A stretch of DNA of 64,000 bases from Vampirovibrio chlorellavorus (lineage in GTDB: Bacteria; Cyanobacteriota; Vampirovibrionia; Vampirovibrionales; Vampirovibrionaceae), in the NCBI GenBank assembly GCA_001858525.1, contig LAPX01000007.1, positions 62,001 to 126,000 of the forward strand. Direction: 5' to 3'. The position numbers and the translations under genes are program-made. Each line of letters begins with the position of its first letter. Position 1 is the first letter of the stretch. Below are positions 28,518-36,991 of this stretch, in pieces. Below the pieces are notes generated by a model that searched no databases, was not told where the DNA came from, and was given only the letters and a program-made list of their open reading frames with translations.

Positions 28518-29660
28518 CTACCCAAAGGTGTTGGCCACCACCCGGTTTTTGCCGGTTTGCTTGGCCTGATACATCAATTCATCCGCCTTAGCCAACAAGT
28601 CTGCTGAGGTCAATGCAATCTGGGCCAATGCCTCAGAAAATTGCAGCGTACAGCAACCGAAACTGGCACTAATGGGATGGTCGGGGGCCATGTCCAGTTT
28701 CAGCTTCTGAATGTAAACCCGAGCCGTTTCTGCCACTTGCTGGGCGACCGTTGGGCTGGTATTGGTCAGTACAACGACCAACTCCTCTCCCCCATAACGA
28801 AAGGCCACGGCCTTCCCTTGAGGTGACTTAATGTTGGAGAGCACGGAAGCGACCTTTTGCAGCAACTCATCCCCCGAGGCATGACCATAGCGATCATTGA
28901 CCGTTTTGAAGTTATCCACATCCAGCAATAGCACCGCCAAAGTCGAACCATTCCACCGGGCTTTATTCAATTCCGCATCCAGATAAATATCCAGATAGCC
29001 CCGGTTGAATAACTGGGTCAGCGGATCCAGATTCACTGTCTTATTCAGGGCGGAAATTTCACTTTTCAGGCCACTCACCACCTGATTGAACAACAGATTT
29101 TTTTGAGCCGCCGCCTGTTGTTCCCGAACACCAGAGTCATCACTTTCTGTTTGAAAAGAACGTAGCAAGGCCTCATCACGCTGACGAATCTGATGCCGAT
29201 AAAGACGAGCATCCACAATGTTAACGCCTTGCAGTACAAGGGACTCCACCCACCCCCAAAAGACAACCGATAACAACAAGCGCCAATCCAGGACTCCCGG
29301 AAATTGCGAGTCGTAACTGACATCCAGCAATGGTGGTCCCAGGGGAGAAGCGAGCATCCCGGGAAGTTGCAGGAACGCATCCACCACAACTTGTGCACAC
29401 CAGGCCGCTGAAGTCACCGGAAAACCGCTTTGCCACGAAACAGGCAAAAAATGCTGCCCCCACTGGCAGACCTGCTGAACCGGCCAGGTCAGAATCATGA
29501 CGGCGGTGTCCAAGACTGGCTGAATCAAGGACAGCATTTTAAAGACCGCCGCAGTATCCGCATTGCCGGGCGCAAACACCCGAATGACAAACACCAGCAG
29601 CAACAGAAACGCAATGGAAGAAGCGGTTAAACGCACCAAAAATCGAAGCAGTCGCATCAT
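28518..29660 (-). CDS. Membrane-bound diguanylate cyclase (GGDEF)
   Basis: Protein of 380 residues: an amino-terminal membrane region (LTASSIAFLLLLVFVIRVF and further hydrophobic segments to about residue 165), a short coiled linker, and a GGDEF domain from about residue 210 (NLDPLTQLFNRGYLDIYLDAEL). The signature reads RYGGEELVVVL, an active-type GGEE(F/L), so it should make c-di-GMP from GTP. I see no RxxD inhibitory site just before it. It is one of several c-di-GMP-related genes in the window, alongside the HD-GYP protein at 45.8-47.2 kb. Confidence 0.92.
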   Translation of the reverse strand: MMRLLRFLVRLTASSIAFLLLLVFVIRVFAPGNADTAAVFKMLSLIQPVLDTAVMILTWPVQQVCQWGQHFLPVSWQSGFPVTSAAWCAQVVVDAFLQLPGMLASPLGPPLLDVSYDSQFPGVLDWRLLLSVVFWGWVESLVLQGVNIVDARLYRHQIRQRDEALLRSFQTESDDSGVREQQAAAQKNLLFNQVVSGLKSEISALNKTVNLDPLTQLFNRGYLDIYLDAELNKARWNGSTLAVLLLDVDNFKTVNDRYGHASGDELLQKVASVLSNIKSPQGKAVAFRYGGEELVVVLTNTSPTVAQQVAETARVYIQKLKLDMAPDHPISASFGCCTLQFSEALAQIALTSADLLAKADELMYQAKQTGKNRVVANTFG

Positions 29661-29830
29661 AATGAACCATCATACCTGCTACAGGTTTAAAAACGGATTC
29701 GGCTTGGTATTAATAAAGCATCCATAGGAGTCAACCCCATCCAAGTGATGGGTTCCAAAAATCGGTTCATTTCCGGTTCATTCTTGAAGTAAGTGCAACA
29801 CTTTTAATCAGCTTATGAGGGATTCTTGCT

Positions 29831-30085
29831 ATGGAATCGACATTAGCCTGGACAGGCATGTGGACCTCTATTCTCGTCAGTGGATTTCTGATTGTTCCTG
29901 TCCTGCTGGAATTTTTTAAGCGAAATTTACCCATTTGCTTTGGGCTACTGGCCACCATCCTGACCATTTACTGCCTGGCACCATACTCGGCGGGCGCCCG
30001 ACAGGTCTGGAGCCCCTTCAATAAAGCACAGGTCGGCATGACTCATGCTGTACAAGAACTGTTCAGTCCTTCTCATTCATCCTGA
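29831..30085 (+). CDS. Small two-helix membrane protein
   Basis: Protein of 84 residues with two hydrophobic helices (MWTSILVSGFLIVPVLLEFF and LPICFGLLATILTIYCLAPY) separated by a basic KRN turn. I recognise no family. GAGGGA stands before the ATG and a strong terminator follows, supporting a real single-gene unit. Confidence 0.65.
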   Translation: MESTLAWTGMWTSILVSGFLIVPVLLEFFKRNLPICFGLLATILTIYCLAPYSAGARQVWSPFNKAQVGMTHAVQELFSPSHSS

Positions 30086-30130
30086 AAAATCGAGTCCTCT
30101 CAAACTCCAAGTGAAAAATCGGTTAGCAGC

Positions 30131-30167
30131 AAAATGCCTGGAACTGAAAAGCTCCAGGCATTTTTTT
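30131..30167. terminator. Bidirectional terminator
   Basis: ATGCCTGGA (30134-30142) pairs with TCCAGGCAT (30153-30161), with seven Ts on the plus strand and TTTTG on the minus strand. It lies between the convergent small membrane protein and ferredoxin genes and can serve both. Confidence 0.9.
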
Positions 30168-30196
30168 GTATTGGATGGCAGTGAGCCACCGAAAAA

Positions 30197-30448
30197 CTAG
30201 CCTTTCAGGGCGCGGGCTTTTTCGGCGTTCAAATCGGTGTATTTCGCTTGATCAGCGGGAACTTCAGCGTCCATAAAGATAGCGCTGACCGGGCAAACGG
30301 GCTGGCAAGCGCCACACTCGATGCACTCATCCGGGTGAATGTAGAGTTGGTTCTCACCATCAAAATCATAGATACAGTCTACGGGACAAACGCCAACGCA
30401 GGCTTTGTCTTTAACATTTACGCAGGGTTCGGTAATTACAAAAGGCAT
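30197..30448 (-). CDS. Ferredoxin, 7Fe-type pattern
   Basis: Electron carrier of 83 residues. CVNVKDKACVGVCPVDC has the C-x7-C-x3-C spacing of the 3Fe-4S site of FdxA-type ferredoxins, where the usual second cysteine is missing, and CIECGACQPVCP binds a 4Fe-4S cluster. The start is the ATG giving MPFVITEPC, preceded by GGAGGTAG; six extra upstream codons have no support. Its redox partner is unknown. Monocistronic. Confidence 0.92.
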   Translation of the reverse strand: MPFVITEPCVNVKDKACVGVCPVDCIYDFDGENQLYIHPDECIECGACQPVCPVSAIFMDAEVPADQAKYTDLNAEKARALKG

Positions 30449-30634
30449 AGTATTCACTACCTCCAATACAATATTGACTTAAAACGCGTTCTGATACGGT
30501 GAAGTTGAGAGATAAAACAAAGAACTTTTGATCAGTTGATGCTGATTGCATTATAACTGCTTAAGTGGGGATGTTTTTGAGTTTTCTCAAAGAGGAATCC
30601 ATAAAGAAGAACTCATCCATATCCCCATTTGCAG

Positions 30635-32035
30635 TTAAACGCCAATGGGGTTCTTTTGGCCACGGGCTTCAGACACCAGCCCTTCATACCCCTTACGACC
30701 CATCAGGGCGTAGGTGTACTTCTTAGCCAACTCCACACCCGGCTGATCAAAGGGGTCAATCCCCATCAAGGCACCTGCAATGGCCGTCTGCACTTCCAGC
30801 AGATACAGGAGTTGGGCCACATGATAGGCATCTACCTGCGGCAGGGTCAGGGTCATGTTGGGACGCTGGTTGTTAGTGATACTGGCCCGGGTAGATTCAA
30901 ACTCGGCTTGCATCAGCTGGCTCATGGGTTTCCCGTTCAGGTAGTTCAAATCTTCCACATCACTGAACTGATTGGCCGGAATTTGAATATCCTGAGCGGG
31001 CTTGCCCACCGAAACAAAGGTAAACACCTTGTCAAAGGGGCCTTCATTGAACAACTGCACCTGAGAGTGCTGATCGGTCACCCCCACGGCCCGAACCGGC
31101 GTAGGCCCCACATGCACCACATTACCTTGCAAGTCGTGCTTTTTACCTAAAGATTCCGCCCAAAGCTGCACGTACCAGTCAGACACGGAAGCCAAACGAT
31201 ACGAGTAGGGCATAAACACAGAAATGGGCTTGCCCTGTTCATACAATAAATACTGTAGCAAAGCGCCTTGCGCCGCCGGGTTCTGCTGAAGATCGGGATT
31301 TTGCAATACTTTATCCAGATTCTGAATACCTTTTTGAATCTCGGACAATGAAACACCGCACAAGACGGCAGGCAATAAGCCTACCGCGCAGAACACGGAG
31401 AAACGACCGCCCACATCATCGGGTACTTCAAAGGTTTGATACTGCAACTGATTGGCCACCGGGCGCAGCACCCCTTTTTGAGCATCAGTAATGGCCACAA
31501 TGTGCTGCTTCACCTGATCCGCTGGCAGCTTTTGCTCCAGCCAATCTTTGGAGATCATGAAAGCGCTCATGGTTTCCGCCGTGGTACCCGACTTGGAAAT
31601 AACCACAAACAGGGTGCGCTCGGGGTCCAGCATTTCCATTAGGGGGTTAATCTGGTCACTGTCCACGTTTTCCACAAAATAGTACCGAGGAAAACCGTTG
31701 CGCTGGGCATCGCTGAGCTGGTTCCAGTAAGGGTGCAGCAAAGCCCGTAGCATGGCATAGCCCCCCAAAGAGGAGCCACCAATGCCCAAAATGACCATAT
31801 CGCTGAAGCGACCTTTCACCGACTGAGCGTAAGCATTCAGCTCATCCAGCAGTTTTTGGTCATACCCCAGATTCAGCCACCGCTTCCAGCCACCGGGCTG
31901 ATCTTTTTCAGCGTAAATTCGGCTGACAATATCCCGAATCTGATCGCGATAATCCTCAAAGACCTGAGGCAGGTTCAATCCGTGGGTTGATCCCACTTTC
32001 TCGGTAGAAATATTGCCATAATCCAGTTCAATCAT
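30635..32035 (-). CDS. pgi: Glucose-6-phosphate isomerase
   Basis: Interconverts glucose-6-phosphate and fructose-6-phosphate. The 466-residue protein has VILGIGGSSLGGYAMLRAL, FVVISKSGTTAETM (sugar-phosphate binding) and GRFSVFCAVGLLPAVLCGV, the SIS-domain motifs of PGI, and a length in the short bacterial class. Cytoplasmic glycolysis/gluconeogenesis. It stands alone, about 170 bases from the ferredoxin gene. I do not see a clear terminator. Confidence 0.94.
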   Translation of the reverse strand: MIELDYGNISTEKVGSTHGLNLPQVFEDYRDQIRDIVSRIYAEKDQPGGWKRWLNLGYDQKLLDELNAYAQSVKGRFSDMVILGIGGSSLGGYAMLRALLHPYWNQLSDAQRNGFPRYYFVENVDSDQINPLMEMLDPERTLFVVISKSGTTAETMSAFMISKDWLEQKLPADQVKQHIVAITDAQKGVLRPVANQLQYQTFEVPDDVGGRFSVFCAVGLLPAVLCGVSLSEIQKGIQNLDKVLQNPDLQQNPAAQGALLQYLLYEQGKPISVFMPYSYRLASVSDWYVQLWAESLGKKHDLQGNVVHVGPTPVRAVGVTDQHSQVQLFNEGPFDKVFTFVSVGKPAQDIQIPANQFSDVEDLNYLNGKPMSQLMQAEFESTRASITNNQRPNMTLTLPQVDAYHVAQLLYLLEVQTAIAGALMGIDPFDQPGVELAKKYTYALMGRKGYEGLVSEARGQKNPIGV

Positions 32036-32245
32036 CAGTGGCCTTCTCTTCTCAATTCAGACTTAATTCAATATCCTTCAATTCAAATTCAATCAAGGGA
32101 TGCAAATCCTGGGTTTGAAATTTCACTTGGGGCTTGAGTGCAAGTTTGCACAAGCTCCCGAAAACCCTGACTGCCAAAGCAGCCACCCCTCTATAGGGGC
32201 AGATTCATCATACCTCAAAGATGGCAGACGCCAAGGGGGCAGGCT

Positions 32246-33202
32246 CTATTCAGTGGCCATGCGCACGTTCCGCTGAAGGCCCGGCAACTTGGGGCGCTTC
32301 ATGGGGCTTTTGCGAAAAGCCTCCCGAAACTGCTCCTCATCCAAAGCCATCAACGCGTCTCGCTGCGGGCGCCCCGTCAATGGCCGGGACTGAAAGGCCT
32401 CTTCCTGTGTGGGACGCGCGAATTTAATATTCCAGGGACACACATCCTGACAAATATCACAGCCAAACACCCAGCCTTGCAAATTCTCCCGAATGGCTGC
32501 TGGAAACTGCTCGCCCTTGTACTCAATGGTCCAGTAGGCAATACAACGGTTGGCGTCCACCACCGAGGGTTCCACAATGGCCTCCGTGGGACAGGCCTCC
32601 AGGCAACGCCGGCAACTACCGCACTGATCCGGCACCACCATGGTGTCATAATCCAGCTCAATATCCAGCAACAGCTCACCCAGAAAGAAAAACGAGCCCA
32701 TCCCCGGCAGAATGATGTTACCATTTTTGCCCATCCAGCCCAAGCCAGCCCTCACCCCCAAGGGCTTTTCCATAATGGGGGCACTATCGGTCAAGGCCCG
32801 TCCCTGCACCGTCGGATAAAGGGTTTGCACATAGGCCAACAAATCCTTCAGCCGATCCTTAACCACATAATGGTAATCGGTGCCTCGGGCGTACTTGGCG
32901 ATTTTCAGCGCTTGCGAATCGCTGGCCTCATAAGCGTCCGGGGTGAAATAGTTCATAGCCACGCACACAATGGAGCGGGTTCCGTCCATCAGCGAGCCCG
33001 GGTCTTTACGCTTGTCATAATGGGTGACCATCCAGGCCATGTCCGCCTGAAACCCCTGATCCAGCCAGGCTTGCAAATGGGCCGCCTCTCCATTATGAAA
33101 GGGCTCAGCAGGCACAATGCCCACTTTGGCAAAACCCAAAGCGTGGGCTTTTTCCTTGATCAGGCGGGTCAGTTCAGCTTGAGATGAGGGCGATGTGGTC
33201 AT
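32246..33202 (-). CDS. queG: Epoxyqueuosine reductase QueG
   Basis: Last step of queuosine synthesis in tRNA: B12-dependent reduction of epoxyqueuosine. The 318-residue protein (start MTTSPSSQ) has two ferredoxin-type cluster motifs, CGSCRRCLEACPTEAI and CDICQDVCPWN, and the QueG signatures KYARGTDYHYVVKDRL and GWMGKNGNIILPGMGSFFFLGELL. The start lacks an obvious Shine-Dalgarno; the frame remains open to 33292 without better support. With nrdJ this is the second likely B12 user in the window. Confidence 0.94.
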   Translation of the reverse strand: MTTSPSSQAELTRLIKEKAHALGFAKVGIVPAEPFHNGEAAHLQAWLDQGFQADMAWMVTHYDKRKDPGSLMDGTRSIVCVAMNYFTPDAYEASDSQALKIAKYARGTDYHYVVKDRLKDLLAYVQTLYPTVQGRALTDSAPIMEKPLGVRAGLGWMGKNGNIILPGMGSFFFLGELLLDIELDYDTMVVPDQCGSCRRCLEACPTEAIVEPSVVDANRCIAYWTIEYKGEQFPAAIRENLQGWVFGCDICQDVCPWNIKFARPTQEEAFQSRPLTGRPQRDALMALDEEQFREAFRKSPMKRPKLPGLQRNVRMATE

Positions 33203-33257
33203 GCACTCATTGTAATGGAATCCCCAGCCCTCGGTTAAGACAGTGCTGCGAGGCCCA

Positions 33258-33293
33258 GCAAAAAGGGCACCTGAAACAGATGCCCTTTTCATT
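33258..33293. terminator. Bidirectional terminator between the KGG gene and queG
   Basis: AAAAGGGCA (33261-33269) pairs with TGCCCTTTT (33281-33289). On the minus strand it follows the KGG-protein stop by about 45 bases and ends in TTTTTG, insulating queG. Confidence 0.85.
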
Positions 33294-33332
33294 CCCCCTC
33301 GAAAAATCTGGTTTTCCTAAAAAACCGGGTGT

Positions 33333-33542
33333 TTATTCAGCGGAACGAGTCGCCGAACGTCCCCGGCCACTGGCCTGACCACCCTTGCGGCCGGCAGCGG
33401 CTGCCTCTTCAGGCGTAAACTCGTGAGCGGTTCCCTTTTCGTGAGCGGCTTTACCGCCTTTGCTAGCGATTTCCCGCTGTTTGACCGGATCCATCGAGGC
33501 GAACCCTCGCTTACTGGTTCCAGACCCTTGCTTACTGGTCAT
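33333..33542 (-). CDS. KGG-repeat stress protein (YciG-like)
   Basis: Protein of 69 residues with repeated hydrophilic KGG units: REIASKGGKAAHEKGTAHEFTPEEAAAAGRKGGQASG. This is the pattern of YciG/Con-10 general-stress proteins, predicted to be disordered in solution and often induced by stress or in stationary phase. It has its own terminator. Exact function of the family is unknown. Confidence 0.9.
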   Translation of the reverse strand: MTSKQGSGTSKRGFASMDPVKQREIASKGGKAAHEKGTAHEFTPEEAAAAGRKGGQASGRGRSATRSAE

Positions 33543-33874
33543 GATACCCTCCCCCTGCTTGTGTTAAACAGAAGTTATTGCGTAATCGACCTATCAGGAA
33601 TCGACTTCATTCCTGCCAACTTGCATCGGATAGGCAGTATTATGGCGGTCAGGTACTGATGTGACAATTGGTCAGCCGGGCAAGCTGAGCCGGACAACCG
33701 ACTAATTGCATCATCCCGATTTTGAGGGGAGAGCAGGCTTTCCCGAATCTTCTCCACAGGGCGACAAGACAGAACAACAATCGACGAACGGGTCCCCCTT
33801 CGTTATGATAAGTAAGGATAAACACAGGCACTCTTGCCATGGCCCGTCTCTGTTTGCAGTAAAGAACCGCCCTC
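33543..33874. other. Gap before the sugar-acid operon
   Basis: 332 bases between divergent units, presumably holding both promoters. Overlapping frames on either strand have implausible composition. I see no operator, hairpin or small gene I would defend. Confidence 0.4.
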
Positions 33875-34552
33875 ATGAGCCAAACCCTGATCGATATTTC
33901 CATCCCCTTGTCTCATCAAATGATTGCCTGGCCCGGCGATCCCGGGGTGGACATTACCCGAACCCTGGATGTGTGCTGCGGCGATCCGGCCACGGTCTCC
34001 TTCCTCAAACTGGGTTCTCATACCGGCACCCATGTGGACGCCTTTTCCCACTTTAAACAGGACGGTGACAGTCTGACCGCCATGGACTTATCGCCCTACA
34101 TTGGCCCAGCCCTGGTGGTAGAGATTGAAGATCCGGAAAAAATCACCCTGGGAGAGTTACAGCGCAATCCCTCCTTTCTGGATTTGCGCAAAGCGGAACG
34201 GGTGCTGTTTAAAACCGTGAACTCCCAACGGGACTGGTACAAACAGCCCTTTAACGAACATTTTTGCCACCTCAACCCCCACGCCGCCGATTTTCTGGTG
34301 GAACTGGGCGTTAAACTGGTGGGCATCGACTACCTTTCAGTGGAAGCGTTCCACGCCAAAACCCTGTATGAAGAAGACGCCCCCACCCATCACCGCCTAA
34401 TGAACGCCGGGGTGTACATTCTGGAGGGCCTCACCCTGAAGGATGTTAAACCGGGCTGGTACGACCTGCTATGCCTTCCGCTAAAGCTTGAAAACGGGGA
34501 CGGTGCCCCCGCCCGTGCCGTGTTAAGATCCTCCACCGCAAAAGGCCACTAA
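33875..34552 (+). CDS. Cyclase-family hydrolase (kynurenine formamidase-like fold)
   Basis: Protein of 225 residues with the family metal-binding motif HTGTHVDAFSHF (about residues 49-60) and a later VGIDYLSVEAFHAKTLYEEDAPTHHRLMNAGVYILEGL. The family includes arylformamidases and other metal-dependent amidohydrolase/lactonase-like enzymes. It is the first gene of a tight four-gene operon with KDPG aldolase (2 bases downstream), an IlvD/Edd dehydratase and a KDG kinase. In this context a lactone or amide of a sugar acid is a reasonable guess, but it is only inference. Confidence 0.85.
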   Translation: MSQTLIDISIPLSHQMIAWPGDPGVDITRTLDVCCGDPATVSFLKLGSHTGTHVDAFSHFKQDGDSLTAMDLSPYIGPALVVEIEDPEKITLGELQRNPSFLDLRKAERVLFKTVNSQRDWYKQPFNEHFCHLNPHAADFLVELGVKLVGIDYLSVEAFHAKTLYEEDAPTHHRLMNAGVYILEGLTLKDVKPGWYDLLCLPLKLENGDGAPARAVLRSSTAKGH

Positions 34553-34554
34553 TC

Positions 34555-35256
34555 ATGGACAGCAAGCCACTCCCCCAGATCTCTGAACTCGAAATCTCTA
34601 AACGCCAAAAAGCCCTGCATCAATTGGGCCAAGCGCAACTCATCGCCATTGTGCGCACGGAGTCCCCTGAAAGCGCCTTATGGGCCAGCCACTTACTCAT
34701 TCAGTGTGGCTTTGGGGCCATTGAAATCCCCTTTACCGTTCCCGAAGCAACCGATGTCATTGAAACCCTGTGCGAAGAATACCCGGAGGCCTTGATTGGG
34801 GCCGGTACCGTGCTGGACGTGGACACCGCTTATCAGGCCTTGTCCGCCGGAGCCGAGTTTATTGTTTCTCCCGCCCTGATAGAAGAGATTATGCCCATGG
34901 GAGAAACGGACGATGTCCTGATTTTACCCGGTTGCCTGACTCCCACGGAAATGCACCGGGCCACTCGACTGGGTGCTTTGGCGGTTAAATTTTTCCCCGC
35001 CCAGTGTTCTGGCGGGGCCGAGTTTTTAAGTGCCCTGCGGGGACCCTTCCCCCAGTTGCAAGTGGTGCCCACCGGGGGCATTCTGCAAGAACATGTCCCG
35101 GGTTACCTGAAAGCGGGCGCCTTGGCCGTGGGTGTGGGCGGCCCCTTGCTGCCCAAGGCACTGTTGGCCAAACGGGATGAAGCGGCCATCCGGGAGTTGG
35201 CTTTAGCGTATCAGGCCTTGCTCACCCCCGCCGAGGTTTGCCATGTCCCTCAGTAA
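34555..35256 (+). CDS. eda: KDPG/KHG aldolase
   Basis: Cleaves 2-keto-3-deoxy-6-phosphogluconate to pyruvate and glyceraldehyde-3-phosphate. The 233-residue protein has AQLIAIVRTESPESAL (amino strand with catalytic Glu region nearby), ALIGAGTVLDVDTAYQALSAGAEFIVSP, and AVKFFPAQCSGG, where the lysine forms the Schiff base. The carboxy end PTGGILQEHVPGYLKAGALAVGVGG binds phosphate. Two bases after the hydrolase gene and overlapping the dehydratase gene by 14 bases. Confidence 0.93.
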   Translation: MDSKPLPQISELEISKRQKALHQLGQAQLIAIVRTESPESALWASHLLIQCGFGAIEIPFTVPEATDVIETLCEEYPEALIGAGTVLDVDTAYQALSAGAEFIVSPALIEEIMPMGETDDVLILPGCLTPTEMHRATRLGALAVKFFPAQCSGGAEFLSALRGPFPQLQVVPTGGILQEHVPGYLKAGALAVGVGGPLLPKALLAKRDEAAIRELALAYQALLTPAEVCHVPQ

Positions 35257-36991
35257 TAGCCAGGCAGGTCGGGCAGGCTCCCCGGAAGCGGATTCTCTCA
35301 GAATGGGCTGCGGCTGGGGAAGGCAAGAAACAGACAAAGCCTGGATTCTGGTGGAAACCACCCATGGCGATTCCCATCCGGGGTCGATTCACCTGGGCGA
35401 TCTGGCCCAATTTGTAGACAAAGGCATCATCAGCGCCGGGGGAACACCCGCCCATTACACCTGCACCGATATTTGCGACGGCATCGCCCAAGGCACTGCC
35501 GGACAGCATTATTCGCTCCCCTCTCGGGAAGTAATGGTGATGGCCTGTGAAATGCACGCCAAAGCCGGGCATTTTGACGGGGCCGTATTTCTCTCGGGTT
35601 GCGATAAATCGTTGCCTGCTCACCTGATGGCCATGTTGCGACTGAATTTGCCCTCGCTGGTGGTCCCCGGTGGGGTCATGGAAGCGGGCCCGGAAGGCTT
35701 TACCCTGGAAGGGGTGGGCACCATCTACGCCCAAAAACGCCGGGGAGAGATTGACGAGACCAGCTACGAGTTTTTACGCAGCGGGGCTTGCCCATCGGCG
35801 GGGTCCTGCGCCTTTTTTGGCACGGCAGCGACCATGCAGCTTTTATCAGAGGCCATGGGCTTGGCCATGCCCGCCACCGCCCTCATTCCGGCCCATCTAA
35901 ACGCCCTGAAAGACGCCGCCCGTCAAGCGGGCAAGCGGGTGTTTGAACTGATCGCAGAAGATTTGCGCCCCCGCCAAATCTTCACCCAAAAAGCGCTGGA
36001 TAATGCCCTGATGGTGCATGCCGCCACCGGCGGGTCCACCAACGCCCTCATTCACCTGGCGGCGATGGCCAATGAGGCCGACTTGGACTTTTCTTATGAG
36101 CGCATCAATGAAATCAACCGCCAAGTGCCCTTTATCCTGAATTTAAAGCCCTCCGGCAAGTTCACCTCGGATAAAATCTGGTACGCCGGGGGTATTTACC
36201 GCATTTTAAAAGAACTCAAGCCGTTCCTACATTGGGACGTTCTGACCGTGACCGGGCTGACCCTGGGCGAAAATCTGGAAATCCTTGAAAAAACAGGCCA
36301 CTTCCTAAACATGCCCCGCTTTTTAAGCAACTATGGCGGCAAGCCGGAAGACATCATTCGCCCCATCAGCGACCCCTTGCGCCCGGAAGGGGCCATCCGC
36401 ATCCTGACCGGCAACCTAGCACCCGGTGGGGCAGTGATCAAAGTCTCCGCCCTGAATCCGAAAATGCGCCGGTTTGAAGGCAAGGCCAAGGTATTCAACA
36501 ATCAGGATGACGCCCGTGAGGCTGTGCTGAGCGGTAAAATCCAGCCGGGAGATGCCGTGGTCATTCGCTATGAAGGCCCCGCAGCCACCGGAATGCCGGA
36601 ACAGTTTTACATCACGGAAGCCATTGCCTCTCACCCGTTATTGGCCAGCAGTACCATGCTGATCACTGATGGCCGCTTCTCTGGGGCCACCCGAGGGCCT
36701 GCCATTGGTCACGTGGCACCGGAAGCCGCCCGGGGAGGCCCCATTGCTACGCTAATCGATGGAGATTTACTGGAATTTGATCTGGACCAAGGGGCTTTGA
36801 ATATAATAGGAGTAAACGGGCAGCGGTTGGCCCCGGCTGAACTGGACAGCATTCTGCGCCAACGGCAAAAACAACTGAAGACAGGCATCAACGAACCCAC
36901 GCCCAAATACACCAAAGGCTTGCTGGGTATCTATTGTCGCTACGCCTTGCCGGCGAGCGAAGGAGGCGGATTATCGACATCATTTCCATAG
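35243..36991 (+). CDS. IlvD/Edd family dehydratase, probably sugar-acid dehydratase
   Basis: Iron-sulfur dehydratase of 582 residues. Cluster or metal-binding motifs: SGCDKSLPAHLMAM, GACPSAGSCAFFGTAATM, GGSTNALIHLA, and GNLAPGGAVIKVSA/ITDGRFSGATRGPAIGHVAPEA near the carboxy end. The family covers dihydroxy-acid (IlvD), 6-phosphogluconate (Edd) and aldonic-acid dehydratases. Because the operon also has KDPG aldolase and a KDG kinase, gluconate (or another aldonate) dehydratase is the simplest reading: an Edd acting on 6-phosphogluconate would make the kinase unnecessary. IlvD cannot be excluded by eye. Confidence 0.85.
   Translation: MSLSNSQAGRAGSPEADSLRMGCGWGRQETDKAWILVETTHGDSHPGSIHLGDLAQFVDKGIISAGGTPAHYTCTDICDGIAQGTAGQHYSLPSREVMVMACEMHAKAGHFDGAVFLSGCDKSLPAHLMAMLRLNLPSLVVPGGVMEAGPEGFTLEGVGTIYAQKRRGEIDETSYEFLRSGACPSAGSCAFFGTAATMQLLSEAMGLAMPATALIPAHLNALKDAARQAGKRVFELIAEDLRPRQIFTQKALDNALMVHAATGGSTNALIHLAAMANEADLDFSYERINEINRQVPFILNLKPSGKFTSDKIWYAGGIYRILKELKPFLHWDVLTVTGLTLGENLEILEKTGHFLNMPRFLSNYGGKPEDIIRPISDPLRPEGAIRILTGNLAPGGAVIKVSALNPKMRRFEGKAKVFNNQDDAREAVLSGKIQPGDAVVIRYEGPAATGMPEQFYITEAIASHPLLASSTMLITDGRFSGATRGPAIGHVAPEAARGGPIATLIDGDLLEFDLDQGALNIIGVNGQRLAPAELDSILRQRQKQLKTGINEPTPKYTKGLLGIYCRYALPASEGGGLSTSFP

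Noticed and set aside
33706-34056. 116-codon plus-strand frame overlapping the start of the cyclase-family gene
   Set aside because: Out of frame with a well-supported gene, with no Shine-Dalgarno and high Cys/His/Pro content typical of shadow frames.
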